From Streptomyces phaeolivaceus (GTDB taxonomy: Bacteria > Actinomycetota > Actinomycetes > Streptomycetales > Streptomycetaceae): a DNA stretch of 64,000 bases. The translations under genes and the position numbers were made by a program. The stretch lies in NCBI RefSeq assembly GCF_009184865.1, contig NZ_CP045096.1, positions 1,364,001 through 1,428,000 of the forward strand. Direction: 5' to 3'. The notes beneath the pieces were generated by a model. The model saw nothing but the letters and a program-made list of their open reading frames with translations. It was not told the origin of the DNA and ran no database searches. Positions 17,307-25,019 of this stretch are shown here, one piece after another. The number at the start of each line of letters is the position of its first letter. Position 1 is the stretch's first letter.

Positions 17307-18674
17307 GTGGGCACCGACACCGTGCGGACGGACGCGGCCGACGAGGCCGCGGGCAGACGGCGCGAACAGCGTGGCTGGTACTTCTACGACTGGGCCTGCT
17401 CCGTCTACTCGACCAGCGTCCTGACCGTGTTCCTCGGCCCCTATCTGACCGAGGTCGCCAAGTCCGCCGCCGATCCGGACGGTTACGTCCACCCTCTGGG
17501 CATACCGGTGCGGGCCGGCTCCTTCTTCGCGTACTCGGTGTCCCTGTCGGTGATCCTGGCCGTCGTGATCATGCCCCTGGTCGGCGCGGCTGCCGACCGC
17601 ACGGGCCGCAAGAAGCCGCTCCTGGGCACGGCCGCCTATGTCGGGGCCGGCGCGACCGCCGGAATGTTCTTCCTGGACGGCGACCGCTACCTCCTCGGCG
17701 GCATGCTGCTGATCGTCGCGAACGCGGCGCAGTCCGTGGCGATGATGCTCTACAACTCCTACCTCCCCCAGATCGCGCCCCCCGAGGAACGCGACGCCGT
17801 GTCCTCCCGGGGCTGGGCCTTCGGCTACGCGGCGGGCGCCCTGGTCCTGGTCGCGAACCTGATCCTGTTCACGGCCCACGACTCCTTCGGCGTCTCCGAG
17901 GGCATGGCCGTCCGTATCTGCCTGGCCTCGGCGGGCCTGTGGTGGGGCGCGTTCACCCTGATCCCGCTGAGCCGCCTGCGCGACCGAGGCGCGCCGAAGG
18001 GCAAGGCCGCGGGGTCCGAGGAAGGGGCGACGGCCCCCGGTCTGCGCCAGCTCGTCGCGACCATCCGCGACATGCGCCGCCACCCGCTGACCCTCGCCTT
18101 CCTCCTCGCCTACCTCGTCTACAACGACGGCATCCAGACGGTGATCTCCCAGGCCTCGGTGTACGGCTCCGAGGAACTCGACCTGGAGCAGTCCACGCTG
18201 ATCGTGGCGGTCCTGCTGGTGCAGATCCTGGCGGTGGGCGGCGCCCTCGGCATGGGCCGGCTCGCCCGGCGCTACGGCGCCAAGCGCACGATCCTCGGCT
18301 CCCTGGTCGCCTGGACCCTGATCCTCGCCGCCGGTTACTTCCTCCCGGCGGGCGCACCGGTCTTCTTCTTCGTCCTCGCCTCGGGCATCGGCCTGGTGCT
18401 CGGCGGCAGCCAGGCCCTCTCCCGCTCGCTGTTCTCGCATCTCGTACCGGCCGGCAAGGAGGCCGAGTACTTCTCCGCATACGAGATGAGCGACCGCGGG
18501 ATGAGCTGGCTGGGCCCGCTGCTGTTCGGTGTGACCTACCAGCTGACCGGAAGCTATCGGGACGCGATCATCTCCCTGGTGGCCTTCTTCGTCCTGGGAT
18601 TCGCCCTGCTCGCGAGGGTTCCGGTGCGCCGGGCGATCAGCGACGCGGGCAATCCCGTTCCGGACAGGATTTAG
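17307..18674 (+). CDS. MFS transporter of the UMF1/Atg22-like family
   Basis: 455 residues, 12 predicted membrane helices. The N-terminal QRGWYFYDWACSVYSTSVLTV is the diagnostic start of the Atg22/UMF1 group, and ADRTGRKKPLL is the MFS loop motif. The middle cytoplasmic loop (about residues 215-245) is charged. Substrate unknown; fungal relatives export vacuolar amino acids. GTG start at 17307, 42 bp after the GDPD gene and probably cotranscribed with it. Confidence 0.88.
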   Translation: MGTDTVRTDAADEAAGRRREQRGWYFYDWACSVYSTSVLTVFLGPYLTEVAKSAADPDGYVHPLGIPVRAGSFFAYSVSLSVILAVVIMPLVGAAADRTGRKKPLLGTAAYVGAGATAGMFFLDGDRYLLGGMLLIVANAAQSVAMMLYNSYLPQIAPPEERDAVSSRGWAFGYAAGALVLVANLILFTAHDSFGVSEGMAVRICLASAGLWWGAFTLIPLSRLRDRGAPKGKAAGSEEGATAPGLRQLVATIRDMRRHPLTLAFLLAYLVYNDGIQTVISQASVYGSEELDLEQSTLIVAVLLVQILAVGGALGMGRLARRYGAKRTILGSLVAWTLILAAGYFLPAGAPVFFFVLASGIGLVLGGSQALSRSLFSHLVPAGKEAEYFSAYEMSDRGMSWLGPLLFGVTYQLTGSYRDAIISLVAFFVLGFALLARVPVRRAISDAGNPVPDRI

Positions 18675-18699
18675 CGCCGGGAGCGAAAGGGCTGTAGTG

Positions 18700-18723
18700 T
18701 ACGCGTTTGGCCTGCCAGGCGTA
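18700..18723 (+). terminator. Possible terminator hairpin after the Atg22-like gene
   Basis: TACGC (18700-18704) pairs with GCGTA (18719-18723), and an inner TGGC-CT-GCCA can extend the stem. It lies 26 bp after the stop codon at 18674 and upstream of the rbpA promoter. Confidence 0.4.
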
Positions 18724-18853
18724 CCGTTACTGCGCGTCAAAGATGCCGAAACGCTGGGTGACATCTGCTGTCAGATGTGGCAAACCGGGCGCCGGTGGGT
18801 ACAACAAGGGCGGCTACGACGGCGACGCATGACCCGGAACGGGACACGGAACG

Positions 18854-18879
18854 GGAATCTTTACCGCCGACCGGACGTT
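18854..18879 (+). promoter_or_regulatory. SigR-type promoter of rbpA
   Basis: GGAAT at 18854-18858, an 18-bp spacer and GTT at 18877-18879 match the SigR consensus GGAAT-N18-GTT exactly. rbpA is a known member of the disulfide-stress SigR regulon in S. coelicolor. The distance to the ATG at 18941 (about 60 bp) is normal. Confidence 0.8.
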
Positions 18880-18940
18880 GACCGGATGACGACGACAGCG
18901 ACACCTGTCCTGTGGGCGACAAGCCCGGGAGGCACGATTC

Positions 18941-19315
18941 ATGAGTGAGCGAGCTCTTCGCGGCACGCGCCTCGTGGTGACCAGCTACGAGACGGACCGC
19001 GGCATCGACTTGGCTCCGCGCCAGGCCGTGGAGTACGCATGCGAGAAGGGGCACCGCTTCGAGATGCCCTTCTCGGTCGAGGCGGAGATTCCGCCGGAGT
19101 GGGAGTGCAAGGTCTGCGGGGCCCAGGCACTCCTCGTGGACGGCGACGGCCCTGAGGAAAAGAAGGCCAAGCCCGCGCGTACGCATTGGGACATGCTGAT
19201 GGAGCGGCGCACCCGTGAGGAACTCGAAGAGGTCCTCGAAGAGCGCCTGGCGGTTCTCCGCTCCGGCGCGATGAATATCGCGGTACATCCGCGAGACAGC
19301 CGCAAGTCCGCGTGA
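18941..19315 (+). CDS. rbpA: RNA polymerase-binding protein RbpA
   Basis: 124 residues, the usual length. RALRGTRLVVTSYETDRGID is the conserved N-terminal tail, YACEKGHRF and WECKVCG form the two cysteine pairs of the core domain, and the C-terminal helix THWDMLMERRTREELEEVLE is the sigma-interaction domain. RbpA is an essential-for-fitness actinobacterial factor that binds RNA polymerase and the housekeeping sigma factor and stabilises open complexes. Single gene, with a SigR-type promoter upstream and a strong terminator downstream. Confidence 0.98.
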   Translation: MSERALRGTRLVVTSYETDRGIDLAPRQAVEYACEKGHRFEMPFSVEAEIPPEWECKVCGAQALLVDGDGPEEKKAKPARTHWDMLMERRTREELEEVLEERLAVLRSGAMNIAVHPRDSRKSA

Positions 19316-19359
19316 CCCGCCCCTTTGGGGGTTAGGCGGACCACACAGCGCAACCGATG

Positions 19360-19397
19360 ACCGAGGGCGCCGTACGAACCTGTACGGCGCCCTCGGT
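19360..19397 (+). terminator. rbpA terminator
   Basis: A perfect 16-bp stem (ACCGAGGGCGCCGTAC at 19360-19375 with its complement at 19382-19397) with a 6-nt loop starts 45 bp after the rbpA stop codon. Confidence 0.9.
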
Positions 19398-19413
19398 CTT
19401 CGGCGTGGCCTTC

Positions 19414-19440
19414 AAGGGGCGCGGGGAACCGCGCGAGAAG
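19414..19440 (+). repeat. Dispersed intergenic repeat, family A, copy 1
   Basis: AAGGGGCGCGGGGAACCGCG begins the element. It shares its core with copies near 33480 and 52353 and, more distantly, with the longer elements at 60323 and 62533. All lie in gaps between genes, and none encodes a protein. Confidence 0.75.
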
Positions 19441-19475
19441 CCCCACCGGACCCGCGCTGTGGGGGTCCGGTGGGG
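19441..19475 (-). terminator. Terminator downstream of fxsA
   Basis: A perfect 13-bp inverted repeat (CCCCACCGGACCC at 19441-19453, complement at 19463-19475) with a 9-nt loop lies about 55 bp beyond the fxsA stop. It is back to back with the rbpA terminator. Confidence 0.85.
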
Positions 19476-19528
19476 CGCAGCCACTGGAGGATGGGACGGG
19501 TAGGGGCGGCGGGGGGCGAGAAAACGCC

Positions 19529-20116
19529 TCAGCGGTTCAGCGGCGGACGGGGCGGCACATCCCCTGAGCCCGCGGAGCCCTCGTCGTCCCGGATGACCTC
19601 CCCCGGCACGACCTTGCCGTCGGGCCGATGCATCCGCGCCTGCTGAAAGGCATCCCCCAGCCCCCCAGCCCCGGCCTCGCGAATCTTCCGCTCGAAGGTC
19701 CGCTCGGCATACCGCCCCAACGCCTTCTGCACCGGCGGAATCAACAGCACCAGCCCCACCGCGTCGGACACCAGCCCCGGCAGCATCAGCAACAGACCCC
19801 CCAGCATCAGGAACCCGTTGCCCTCGCTCTTGCCGGCCTCGGCCTTGGGCGCGCCCACACCCCCCTGCTGCTGTTGCAGCGTCTCGGACAGCGCCCGGAA
19901 CGCCCGCCGTCCGGCCCGCTTGACCACGGCCGATCCGACGAGGAACCCGGCGACGAGCAGCAGAAAGACCGTGAACCCACCGGCCGCGTCCGCGACCACC
20001 GTGAGCAGCCAGATCTCCAGCACCAGCCAGGCGGCGACACCCAACGGCAGAAACGTGCGCAGCCGGGAACGCCGGGGCCGGGCGGGGTACGTGGAGGACG
20101 GAGCGCCAGTCGTCAT
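19529..20116 (-). CDS. fxsA: FxsA family membrane protein
   Basis: 195 residues. There are hydrophobic segments at about residues 22-40 (FLPLGVAAWLVLEIWLLTVV) and 45-62 (GGFTVFLLLVAGFLVGSAVV), and a third region (FLMLGGLLLMLPGLVSDAVG) carrying the FxsA signature LPGLVSD. The cytoplasmic tail is charged and proline-rich. FxsA in E. coli suppresses F exclusion of phage T7, but the normal role is unknown. ATG start at 20116; convergent with rbpA. Confidence 0.92.
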   Translation of the reverse strand: MTTGAPSSTYPARPRRSRLRTFLPLGVAAWLVLEIWLLTVVADAAGGFTVFLLLVAGFLVGSAVVKRAGRRAFRALSETLQQQQGGVGAPKAEAGKSEGNGFLMLGGLLLMLPGLVSDAVGLVLLIPPVQKALGRYAERTFERKIREAGAGGLGDAFQQARMHRPDGKVVPGEVIRDDEGSAGSGDVPPRPPLNR

Positions 20117-20168
20117 GCTCCCAGTGTGCCTGGCCCTGGCTCAGCACGGGATAAGGGGCTGATCAGGC

Positions 20169-20966
20169 TCAGGCCCGCTTGTCGTCCCGCCCGAGCACCT
20201 TGCCGACCCGCTCCCCCACGCCCCACGCCGTGACCCGCCACAGCGCCTCGACGAGGATGTCCCGGCTCATCTTGGAATCGCCCAGTTCGCGCTCTACGAA
20301 GGTGATGGGGACCTCGACCACGTGGTAGCCCGCCTTGACCGCGCGGCGGGCGAGGTCGACCTGGAAGCAGTAGCCCTGGGAGGCGACCTCGTCGAGGCCG
20401 AGCCCTTCGAGGGTCTCGCGGCGGAAGGCCCGGTACCCGCCGGTGACGTCGCGCACGGGGACGTCGAGCAGGACCCGGGAGTAGAGGCTGCCGCCGCGGG
20501 AGATGAACTCGCGGGACTTGGGCCAGTTCACCACGCGCCCGCCCGGCACCCAGCGGGAGCCGAGGACGAGGTCGGCGCCCTTGAGCGCGGTGAGCAGCCG
20601 GGGCAGTTCCTCGGGCTGGTGCGAGCCGTCGGCATCCATCTCGATGAGGACGCCGTAACCGTTGTCCATACCCCAGTGGAAGCCCGCGAGGTAGGCGGCG
20701 CCGAGACCTTCCTTGCCCTTGCGGTGCAGCACCTGGACGTGATCGTCCTCGGCGGCCAGTTCGTCGGCGAGCTTGCCGGTGCCGTCGGGGCTGTTGTCGT
20801 CGGCCACCAGGACGTACGCGTCGGGGACGGCCTTCCGCACCCGGCCGACGATCGCCTTGATGTTCTCCGCCTCGTTGTAGGTCGGGATGATCACCAAGGC
20901 CTTGCCGAGCGGGCCGAACCGCCTCTCCTGGCCTTCCGCCGCGAGCGTCCCGTCGCCGTCGTTCAC
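20169..20966 (-). CDS. ppm1: Polyprenol-phosphate-mannose synthase (Ppm1 catalytic domain)
   Basis: 265 residues, GT2 fold. VIIPTYNEAENI, ADDNSPDGTG, EMDADGSHQPEELP (the DXD motif) and GSRWVPGGRV are the hallmarks of dolichol/polyprenol phosphate mannosyltransferases. The C-terminal SKMSRDILVEALWRV is also typical. It transfers mannose from GDP-mannose to polyprenyl phosphate at the inner face of the membrane, providing the donor for protein O-mannosylation and lipoglycans. GTG start at 20966 with AAGGGG about 5 bp upstream; a longer frame extends into non-coding DNA. No fused Lnt domain is present. Confidence 0.95.
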   Translation of the reverse strand: MNDGDGTLAAEGQERRFGPLGKALVIIPTYNEAENIKAIVGRVRKAVPDAYVLVADDNSPDGTGKLADELAAEDDHVQVLHRKGKEGLGAAYLAGFHWGMDNGYGVLIEMDADGSHQPEELPRLLTALKGADLVLGSRWVPGGRVVNWPKSREFISRGGSLYSRVLLDVPVRDVTGGYRAFRRETLEGLGLDEVASQGYCFQVDLARRAVKAGYHVVEVPITFVERELGDSKMSRDILVEALWRVTAWGVGERVGKVLGRDDKRA

Positions 20967-21558
20967 TGCTGCCCCTTCAAGTCCTCCGTGCGCAGGGGAC
21001 CACCATAGTGGCCACGGCCTGCGCGGGAGTGTCGGCCGGTGTCCAGAGGGGTGTCGATTCAACAGGGGGTGTGCGGGAGCGCGCTCTGCGTAGCATGTGC
21101 GTCTCCACAGAACCAATCTCGCGCCAACACGGGGCGGAGTACAGATGTCGTCCGCTGCGGATGGGGGCCCGACGCCCTTCGGGCCGACCTGGGACCCGCT
21201 GGCTGCGGGTCGACCGAAAGCCGTTGTCTACTGAGCGTCCGGGCCCCACCCGGGTCGCACCTACCCGACCGAGCCGGAACGTTCCCTCGCCGAAGCGCGG
21301 CCCCTGGGCCTGGCTGCCAGTGGCGGTGCGCCGGTACGGCACATCACCCCTGACCCAGCGGCGCTCCGACGACCGTGCGGAAGTTCCCCGGTCGGACGTC
21401 CGGTGGTGGACCCGGCAGAACCTACCCGTCCCCTGCGTCCCACTGTCAACCGCCCTTTGACCTGCGCAATCTCCCTCAAGTGCCTGGTCGTGGGGGAGGA
21501 GCCGCAGGTCGCGCGGCGCGCCGCCGGATCATGGCCGGCTCCACGCCGTTCCGGGAGA
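20967..21558. other. 592-bp gap between ppm1 and the amidohydrolase gene
   Basis: Both flanking genes run leftwards, so this stretch must hold the ppm1 promoter. It contains a hairpin with 7-bp arms (GACCCGC/GCGGGTC near 21190-21210, loop TGGCT) and a possible tiny reading frame on the plus strand (21145-21234, listed separately). Nothing else is recognised. Confidence 0.6.
21145..21234 (+). CDS. Possible 29-residue peptide or gene remnant
   Basis: ATG at 21145 follows GGAG with a 5-bp spacer (CGGAGTACAG). The reading frame runs MSSAADGGPTPFGPTWDPLA and ends AVVY before TGA at 21232. After the TGA the same frame stays open with coding-like composition (RTYPTEPERSLAEARPLG). This could be a real small gene, a translated leader, or the start of a decayed gene with one stop codon. 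No homologue is recalled. Confidence 0.25.
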   Translation: MSSAADGGPTPFGPTWDPLAAGRPKAVVY

Positions 21559-23163
21559 TCACTCGCCCGGCCGTACGAAGACCGTTCGCCCTGCCACCAC
21601 GGTCCGCAGACAGACGGGCAGGTCGGTGCCGGGGCTCAGGTCGGGCAGGCCGGGCGTGCCGGAACGGGGGTCGGTGGACCAGCGGGCGACCCGGTCGTCG
21701 GGGGCCTGGACGACAAGATCGCCGGTGTGCCACACCGCGTAGTCGGCGGGCGCGCCCGGTACGAGGACGCCCGCGTCGTCTCGTCCGACCGCCCGCCAGC
21801 CACCCCGCGTATGCGCCGTGAACGCGGCGCGCACGGACACCCGGTGCTCCGGCGTGCGGTGGAAGGCCGCCGCGCGGACGGTGCCCCAGGGGTCGAGGGG
21901 GGTGACCGGGCTGTCGGAGCCGAAGGCCAGGGGTACGCCGGCGCGCAGCAGCGCCGCGAAGGGGTTGAGGGTACGGGCGCGGTCCACGCCCAGCCGCTGG
22001 GCGTACATGCCCTCCTCGCCACCCCAGAGGGCGTCGAAGGCGGGCTGGACCGAGGCGGTCAGGCCGAGTTCGGCGAAGGCGGCGACGGTCTCGGGGGTGA
22101 GCATCTCGGCGTGCTCGACGCGATGCCGGGCGGCCCGCACCCGGGCCGGGCCGACCTTCTCGGCGGCCTCTCGCACTCCCTCGACGACCGAGGCCACCGC
22201 GGCGTCCCCGATGGCGTGGAAGCCCGCCTGGAGGCCCGCCTCGGTGCAGGCGACCACATGGGCGGCGACGGCCGCCGCGTCCAGGTAGGCCGTGCCGGTG
22301 TGGGCAGCGTCCGCGTACGGCGCGTGCAGGCACGCGGTGTGCGAGCCGAGGGCGCCGTCGACGAAGAGGTCGCCGGCGGCTCCGACCGCCCCGAGGGCGC
22401 GCGCCTTCTCCACGTCGCGCTCCGCCCAGTACCCGACCACACGGGGGCCCGGCTCCTCGGCGGCGAGCCGCAGCAGGCCGGTGAAGTCCTCCTCGGAGGA
22501 GATCTCGGGGCCCGCGCACTCATGGACCGAGCCGATGCCGAGCGAGACGGCGTGCGCCAGGGCGGCGCGCTGGGCCTCGGTGCGCTGGGCGGGGGTGATG
22601 GCGGCGAGGGCGGTGGCGCGTACGGCGTGGTGGGCGTCGCGGGTGAGCGGGGCGTCCTCGAAGGTGTCGGCACCCGGGACCAGGTCGAGCAGGGCTGTGG
22701 TGGCGACCGCCGAGTGGACGTCGATCCGGCTCAGGTAGAGCGGGCGCCCGCCGGTGGCCTCGTCGAGTTCGGCGCGGGTCGGGGGGCGGCCACCGGGCCA
22801 GCGGGCCGCGTCCCAGCCGTGGCCGAGGAGGACGCGGTCGGCCGGGCGGGCGGCCGCGAATTCCCGTACGAGAACGAGGGCGGCGTCCAGGGTGGGGGCG
22901 GTGGAGAGGTCGAGGCCGGTGAGGGCGAGGCCGGTGGCGGTGGTGTGTACGTGGGCGTCGGTGAACGCCGGGGTGACCAGGGCGCCTTCGAGGTCGATCA
23001 CCTCGTCGACGCCGGGGGCGAAGGCGTCGGCGGCGCCCTCGGAGCCGACCCAGGCGATCTGGCCGTGCTCCACGACCATCGCGGTGGCGAACGGGTCGGC
23101 GGGGCTGTGGACTTCTCCGCCGCGTAGCAGCACGGTCTTCGACGGGGCGGTGCGATCACTCAT
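21559..23163 (-). CDS. YtcJ-like amidohydrolase (amidohydrolase 3 family)
   Basis: 534 residues. The metal-binding HVH is in TPAFTDAHVHTTATG (residues about 65-75). Later ligands are in GFHAIGDAA and RVEHAEML, and the catalytic Asp is in FGSDSPVTPLDPWGTV. The N-terminal beta-sandwich segment VLLRGGEVHSP and the C-terminal PGAPADYAVW are typical of cytosolic metal-dependent hydrolases acting on cyclic or exocyclic C-N bonds. Substrate unknown. Single gene, ATG at 23163. Confidence 0.9.
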   Translation of the reverse strand: MSDRTAPSKTVLLRGGEVHSPADPFATAMVVEHGQIAWVGSEGAADAFAPGVDEVIDLEGALVTPAFTDAHVHTTATGLALTGLDLSTAPTLDAALVLVREFAAARPADRVLLGHGWDAARWPGGRPPTRAELDEATGGRPLYLSRIDVHSAVATTALLDLVPGADTFEDAPLTRDAHHAVRATALAAITPAQRTEAQRAALAHAVSLGIGSVHECAGPEISSEEDFTGLLRLAAEEPGPRVVGYWAERDVEKARALGAVGAAGDLFVDGALGSHTACLHAPYADAAHTGTAYLDAAAVAAHVVACTEAGLQAGFHAIGDAAVASVVEGVREAAEKVGPARVRAARHRVEHAEMLTPETVAAFAELGLTASVQPAFDALWGGEEGMYAQRLGVDRARTLNPFAALLRAGVPLAFGSDSPVTPLDPWGTVRAAAFHRTPEHRVSVRAAFTAHTRGGWRAVGRDDAGVLVPGAPADYAVWHTGDLVVQAPDDRVARWSTDPRSGTPGLPDLSPGTDLPVCLRTVVAGRTVFVRPGE

Positions 23164-23240
23164 GGGGACAGTTTCGCGTGTGTGCGGTGCCGCGGTGCAC
23201 TTGGGCCGGGGTTACAAGGCACCCGGCGCTGTCCGCTGTG

Positions 23241-23290
23241 CCCACCCTCCCCCACTCTCGGCTTCGCTCGAGCGGGAGGTGCCCCCATCG
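23241..23290. repeat. Hairpin-forming dispersed Streptomyces element
   Basis: The core TCTCGGCTTCGCTCGAGCGG is flanked by CACCCTCCC and GGGAGGTG, which pair with one bulge. I recall this element being scattered through intergenic regions of many Streptomyces genomes. It lies between the divergent-side end of the amidohydrolase gene and the Lrp gene's terminus and may act as a terminator. Confidence 0.6.
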
Positions 23291-23340
23291 CCCTGCGGAA
23301 CGATTGCCCACAGCGGTGAGCGGACAGGAGGGAAGCGGCG

Positions 23341-23389
23341 GCAGGCGGCAGGCGGCAGGCGGCAGGCGGCAGGCGGCAGGCGGCCGAGG
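23341..23389. repeat. Seven perfect 7-bp tandem repeats (GCAGGCG)
   Basis: GCAGGCG is repeated seven times without interruption, 24 bp beyond the stop codon of the Lrp-type gene (minus strand, ends 23413). Slippage in such an array could make its copy number variable between strains. No coding potential. Confidence 0.95.
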
Positions 23390-23412
23390 AAAGTCGGCAG
23401 GCGGCCGGGGGT

Positions 23413-23853
23413 TCAGATTCTTGGGGGTCTTGCCTCGTACGGGGTCGACAGGACGACCGTCGTGCGGGTCGAGACGCCGGCCAGGGAGCGCAGGCGGGCC
23501 AACAGTTCCTCCAGTTCGTGCGGGGTCGCCACGCGGACCTTGAGGATGTAGTTCTCGTCGCCCGCGACGCTGTGGCAGGCCTCGATCTCCGGGACGCCGG
23601 CAAGGCGTTCTGCGATGTCGTCGGGGGCGCTGGGGTCGAAGGGTTTGACCGAGATGAACGCGGTCATCGGCAGCCCGACGGCCTCCGGGTCGACGACCGC
23701 GGCATAGCCCCGGATGACGCCACGCTGCTCAAGTCGGCGGACACGCTGATGCACCGCCGACGTGGACAGGCCCGTGGCCTTGCCCAGGTCGGTGTAGCTC
23801 ATCCGCCCGTCCGAGACGAGCAGCTGCACGATCTGTCGGTCCAGCTCCTCCAT
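23413..23853 (-). CDS. Lrp/AsnC-family transcriptional regulator
   Basis: 146 residues. Residues 1-60 form the AsnC helix-turn-helix (LDRQIVQLLVSDGRMSYTDLGKATGLSTSAVHQRVRRLE). Residues 70-140 form the RAM effector domain with AFISVKPFDPSAPDDIAERL and VAGDENYILKVR. The start at 23853 (MEELDRQ) fits the family length; a longer frame would add 51 unrelated residues. It is divergent from the hypothetical gene at 24121. The target is unknown. Confidence 0.92.
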   Translation of the reverse strand: MEELDRQIVQLLVSDGRMSYTDLGKATGLSTSAVHQRVRRLEQRGVIRGYAAVVDPEAVGLPMTAFISVKPFDPSAPDDIAERLAGVPEIEACHSVAGDENYILKVRVATPHELEELLARLRSLAGVSTRTTVVLSTPYEARPPRI

Positions 23854-24120
23854 GGCGCAAGAACCTACAGGGCGCTTGATCTCGTCCGGTACCTGAGCGG
23901 CGCAGGTCATGCCCGGTTCGTGATGTGGCTGGGAGTTGCCTGTGAGCCATACGGGTGACATCGTCACCGTACTGGGCATCTGCGAGCGGCATGTGACGAA
24001 GACCACAGCACCCGAACAGGCTTCGTGATGATCTCGTGATTACCGCCGAGACCCGGCGGGAAGTGCTTGCTGTGGTCGAGGCCGCAGTGCCTTACGGCCC
24101 AGCCCGAGGGGGAGAATCCC

Positions 24121-24564
24121 ATGCAGAGTCTTAAGCGCCCTGGTCGTACCGCACCCAAGCGTCTCCAGGCGGTCATCGAGCCCGAGCCGGAGGGTGTCGA
24201 ACCGGACGACGAGTTCGACGCGTACGACACCTTCGAGTTGTACCGGGTCGTGTGCCCGGACTGCGCTCAGCCAATCGCCCTGTTGTCCGACGAGGACAAC
24301 CTGCCCGAGCACGCGCTGGTCGTGTCGCCGTGGAACCCGTTCGGGCTCACGGTCTGCGCCGGCACGGGCCGTTCGGCCGACGACGCCCGGCCCGCGGACG
24401 AGACCGTCGAGCCGCAGGAGCAGGACACCGCCCTGCTGTTGACGCTCCCTCAGGGCCTCGACTGGCGGACCCAGCCCTTCTCGCACGTGGGCGGCCCGGG
24501 ATCGCGCCCGATGCGGGTTCCGGTACTGCGTCGTCAGCAGCCCGAGCAGCGCCAAGCCGCCTGA
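24121..24564 (+). CDS. Hypothetical Streptomyces protein with a CPDC motif
   Basis: 147 residues, soluble. A CPDC pair at about residues 43-46 (RVVCPDCAQPIALLSDEDNLPEHALV) suggests half of a zinc site or a redox pair. The rest is acidic and rich in Pro, Gln and Arg near the C-terminus. A GGGGGAGA ribosome binding site supports the ATG at 24121. I do not recognise a family with known function; similar proteins are, as far as I recall, limited to Streptomyces and relatives. Divergent from the Lrp regulator, 267 bp apart. Confidence 0.75.
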   Translation: MQSLKRPGRTAPKRLQAVIEPEPEGVEPDDEFDAYDTFELYRVVCPDCAQPIALLSDEDNLPEHALVVSPWNPFGLTVCAGTGRSADDARPADETVEPQEQDTALLLTLPQGLDWRTQPFSHVGGPGSRPMRVPVLRRQQPEQRQAA

Positions 24565-24701
24565 TTCCAGGGCCGGTTCGGCCCACTGTCGCCACGCGCC
24601 CCGGCGGGCGGGACCCGTCCTGCCCCGTTCGGTTCGGGCGCGAACTCAGTCGCGATTCCCGGGAGCGGTGACCCGTTCGCCCTCGCCCGCGTTGGCCCGG
24701 T

Positions 24702-25019
24702 ATGACCCCAACTTTTTCGGTGACCGGGAGTCGGCGTCACATCTTCGTGCCGGCTTCGGCAGAATCGCTTCCGCAGGGTTCGGCCCCGCATCAGGACCCG
24801 CCCATCTACCGGGCCCTGATGCGGACTTGGGCGGACCGCGGCCGTACCCTGCCGGGGCGTCACGATCCGGAGTGGGTGCGGCTGGCGACGCCGCCGAGCG
24901 GCCTCGACCAGTTCGGCGGAACCCTGGATCACTTCGCCGCGTCGGACCCCTTCGCCGCGTCCGACTTCTTCCGCGGTTCGTTCAGCGTGACTCGGGCCCC
25001 GCGAGGTGCCGGGCGATGA
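24702..25019 (+). CDS. Small hypothetical protein
   Basis: 105 residues (MTPTFSVTGSRRHIFVPASA), with the segment PIYRALMRTWADRGRTLPGR followed by HDPEWVRLA. Third codon positions are strongly G/C, which supports a real gene. The C-terminus has a short internal duplication (FAASDPFAASDF). It overlaps the convergent acyl-CoA dehydrogenase gene by 38 bp. Function unknown; the start codon has only a weak ribosome binding site. Confidence 0.6.
   Translation: MTPTFSVTGSRRHIFVPASAESLPQGSAPHQDPPIYRALMRTWADRGRTLPGRHDPEWVRLATPPSGLDQFGGTLDHFAASDPFAASDFFRGSFSVTRAPRGAGR

Noticed and set aside
16218..18764. Minus-strand frame of 848 codons
   Set aside because: It runs across the GDPD and Atg22-like genes, which carry clear motifs on the plus strand; composition is typical of high-GC antisense.
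18697..18948. Small protein upstream of rbpA
   Set aside because: It spans the SigR promoter and a hairpin, lacks a ribosome binding site and has no recognisable sequence.
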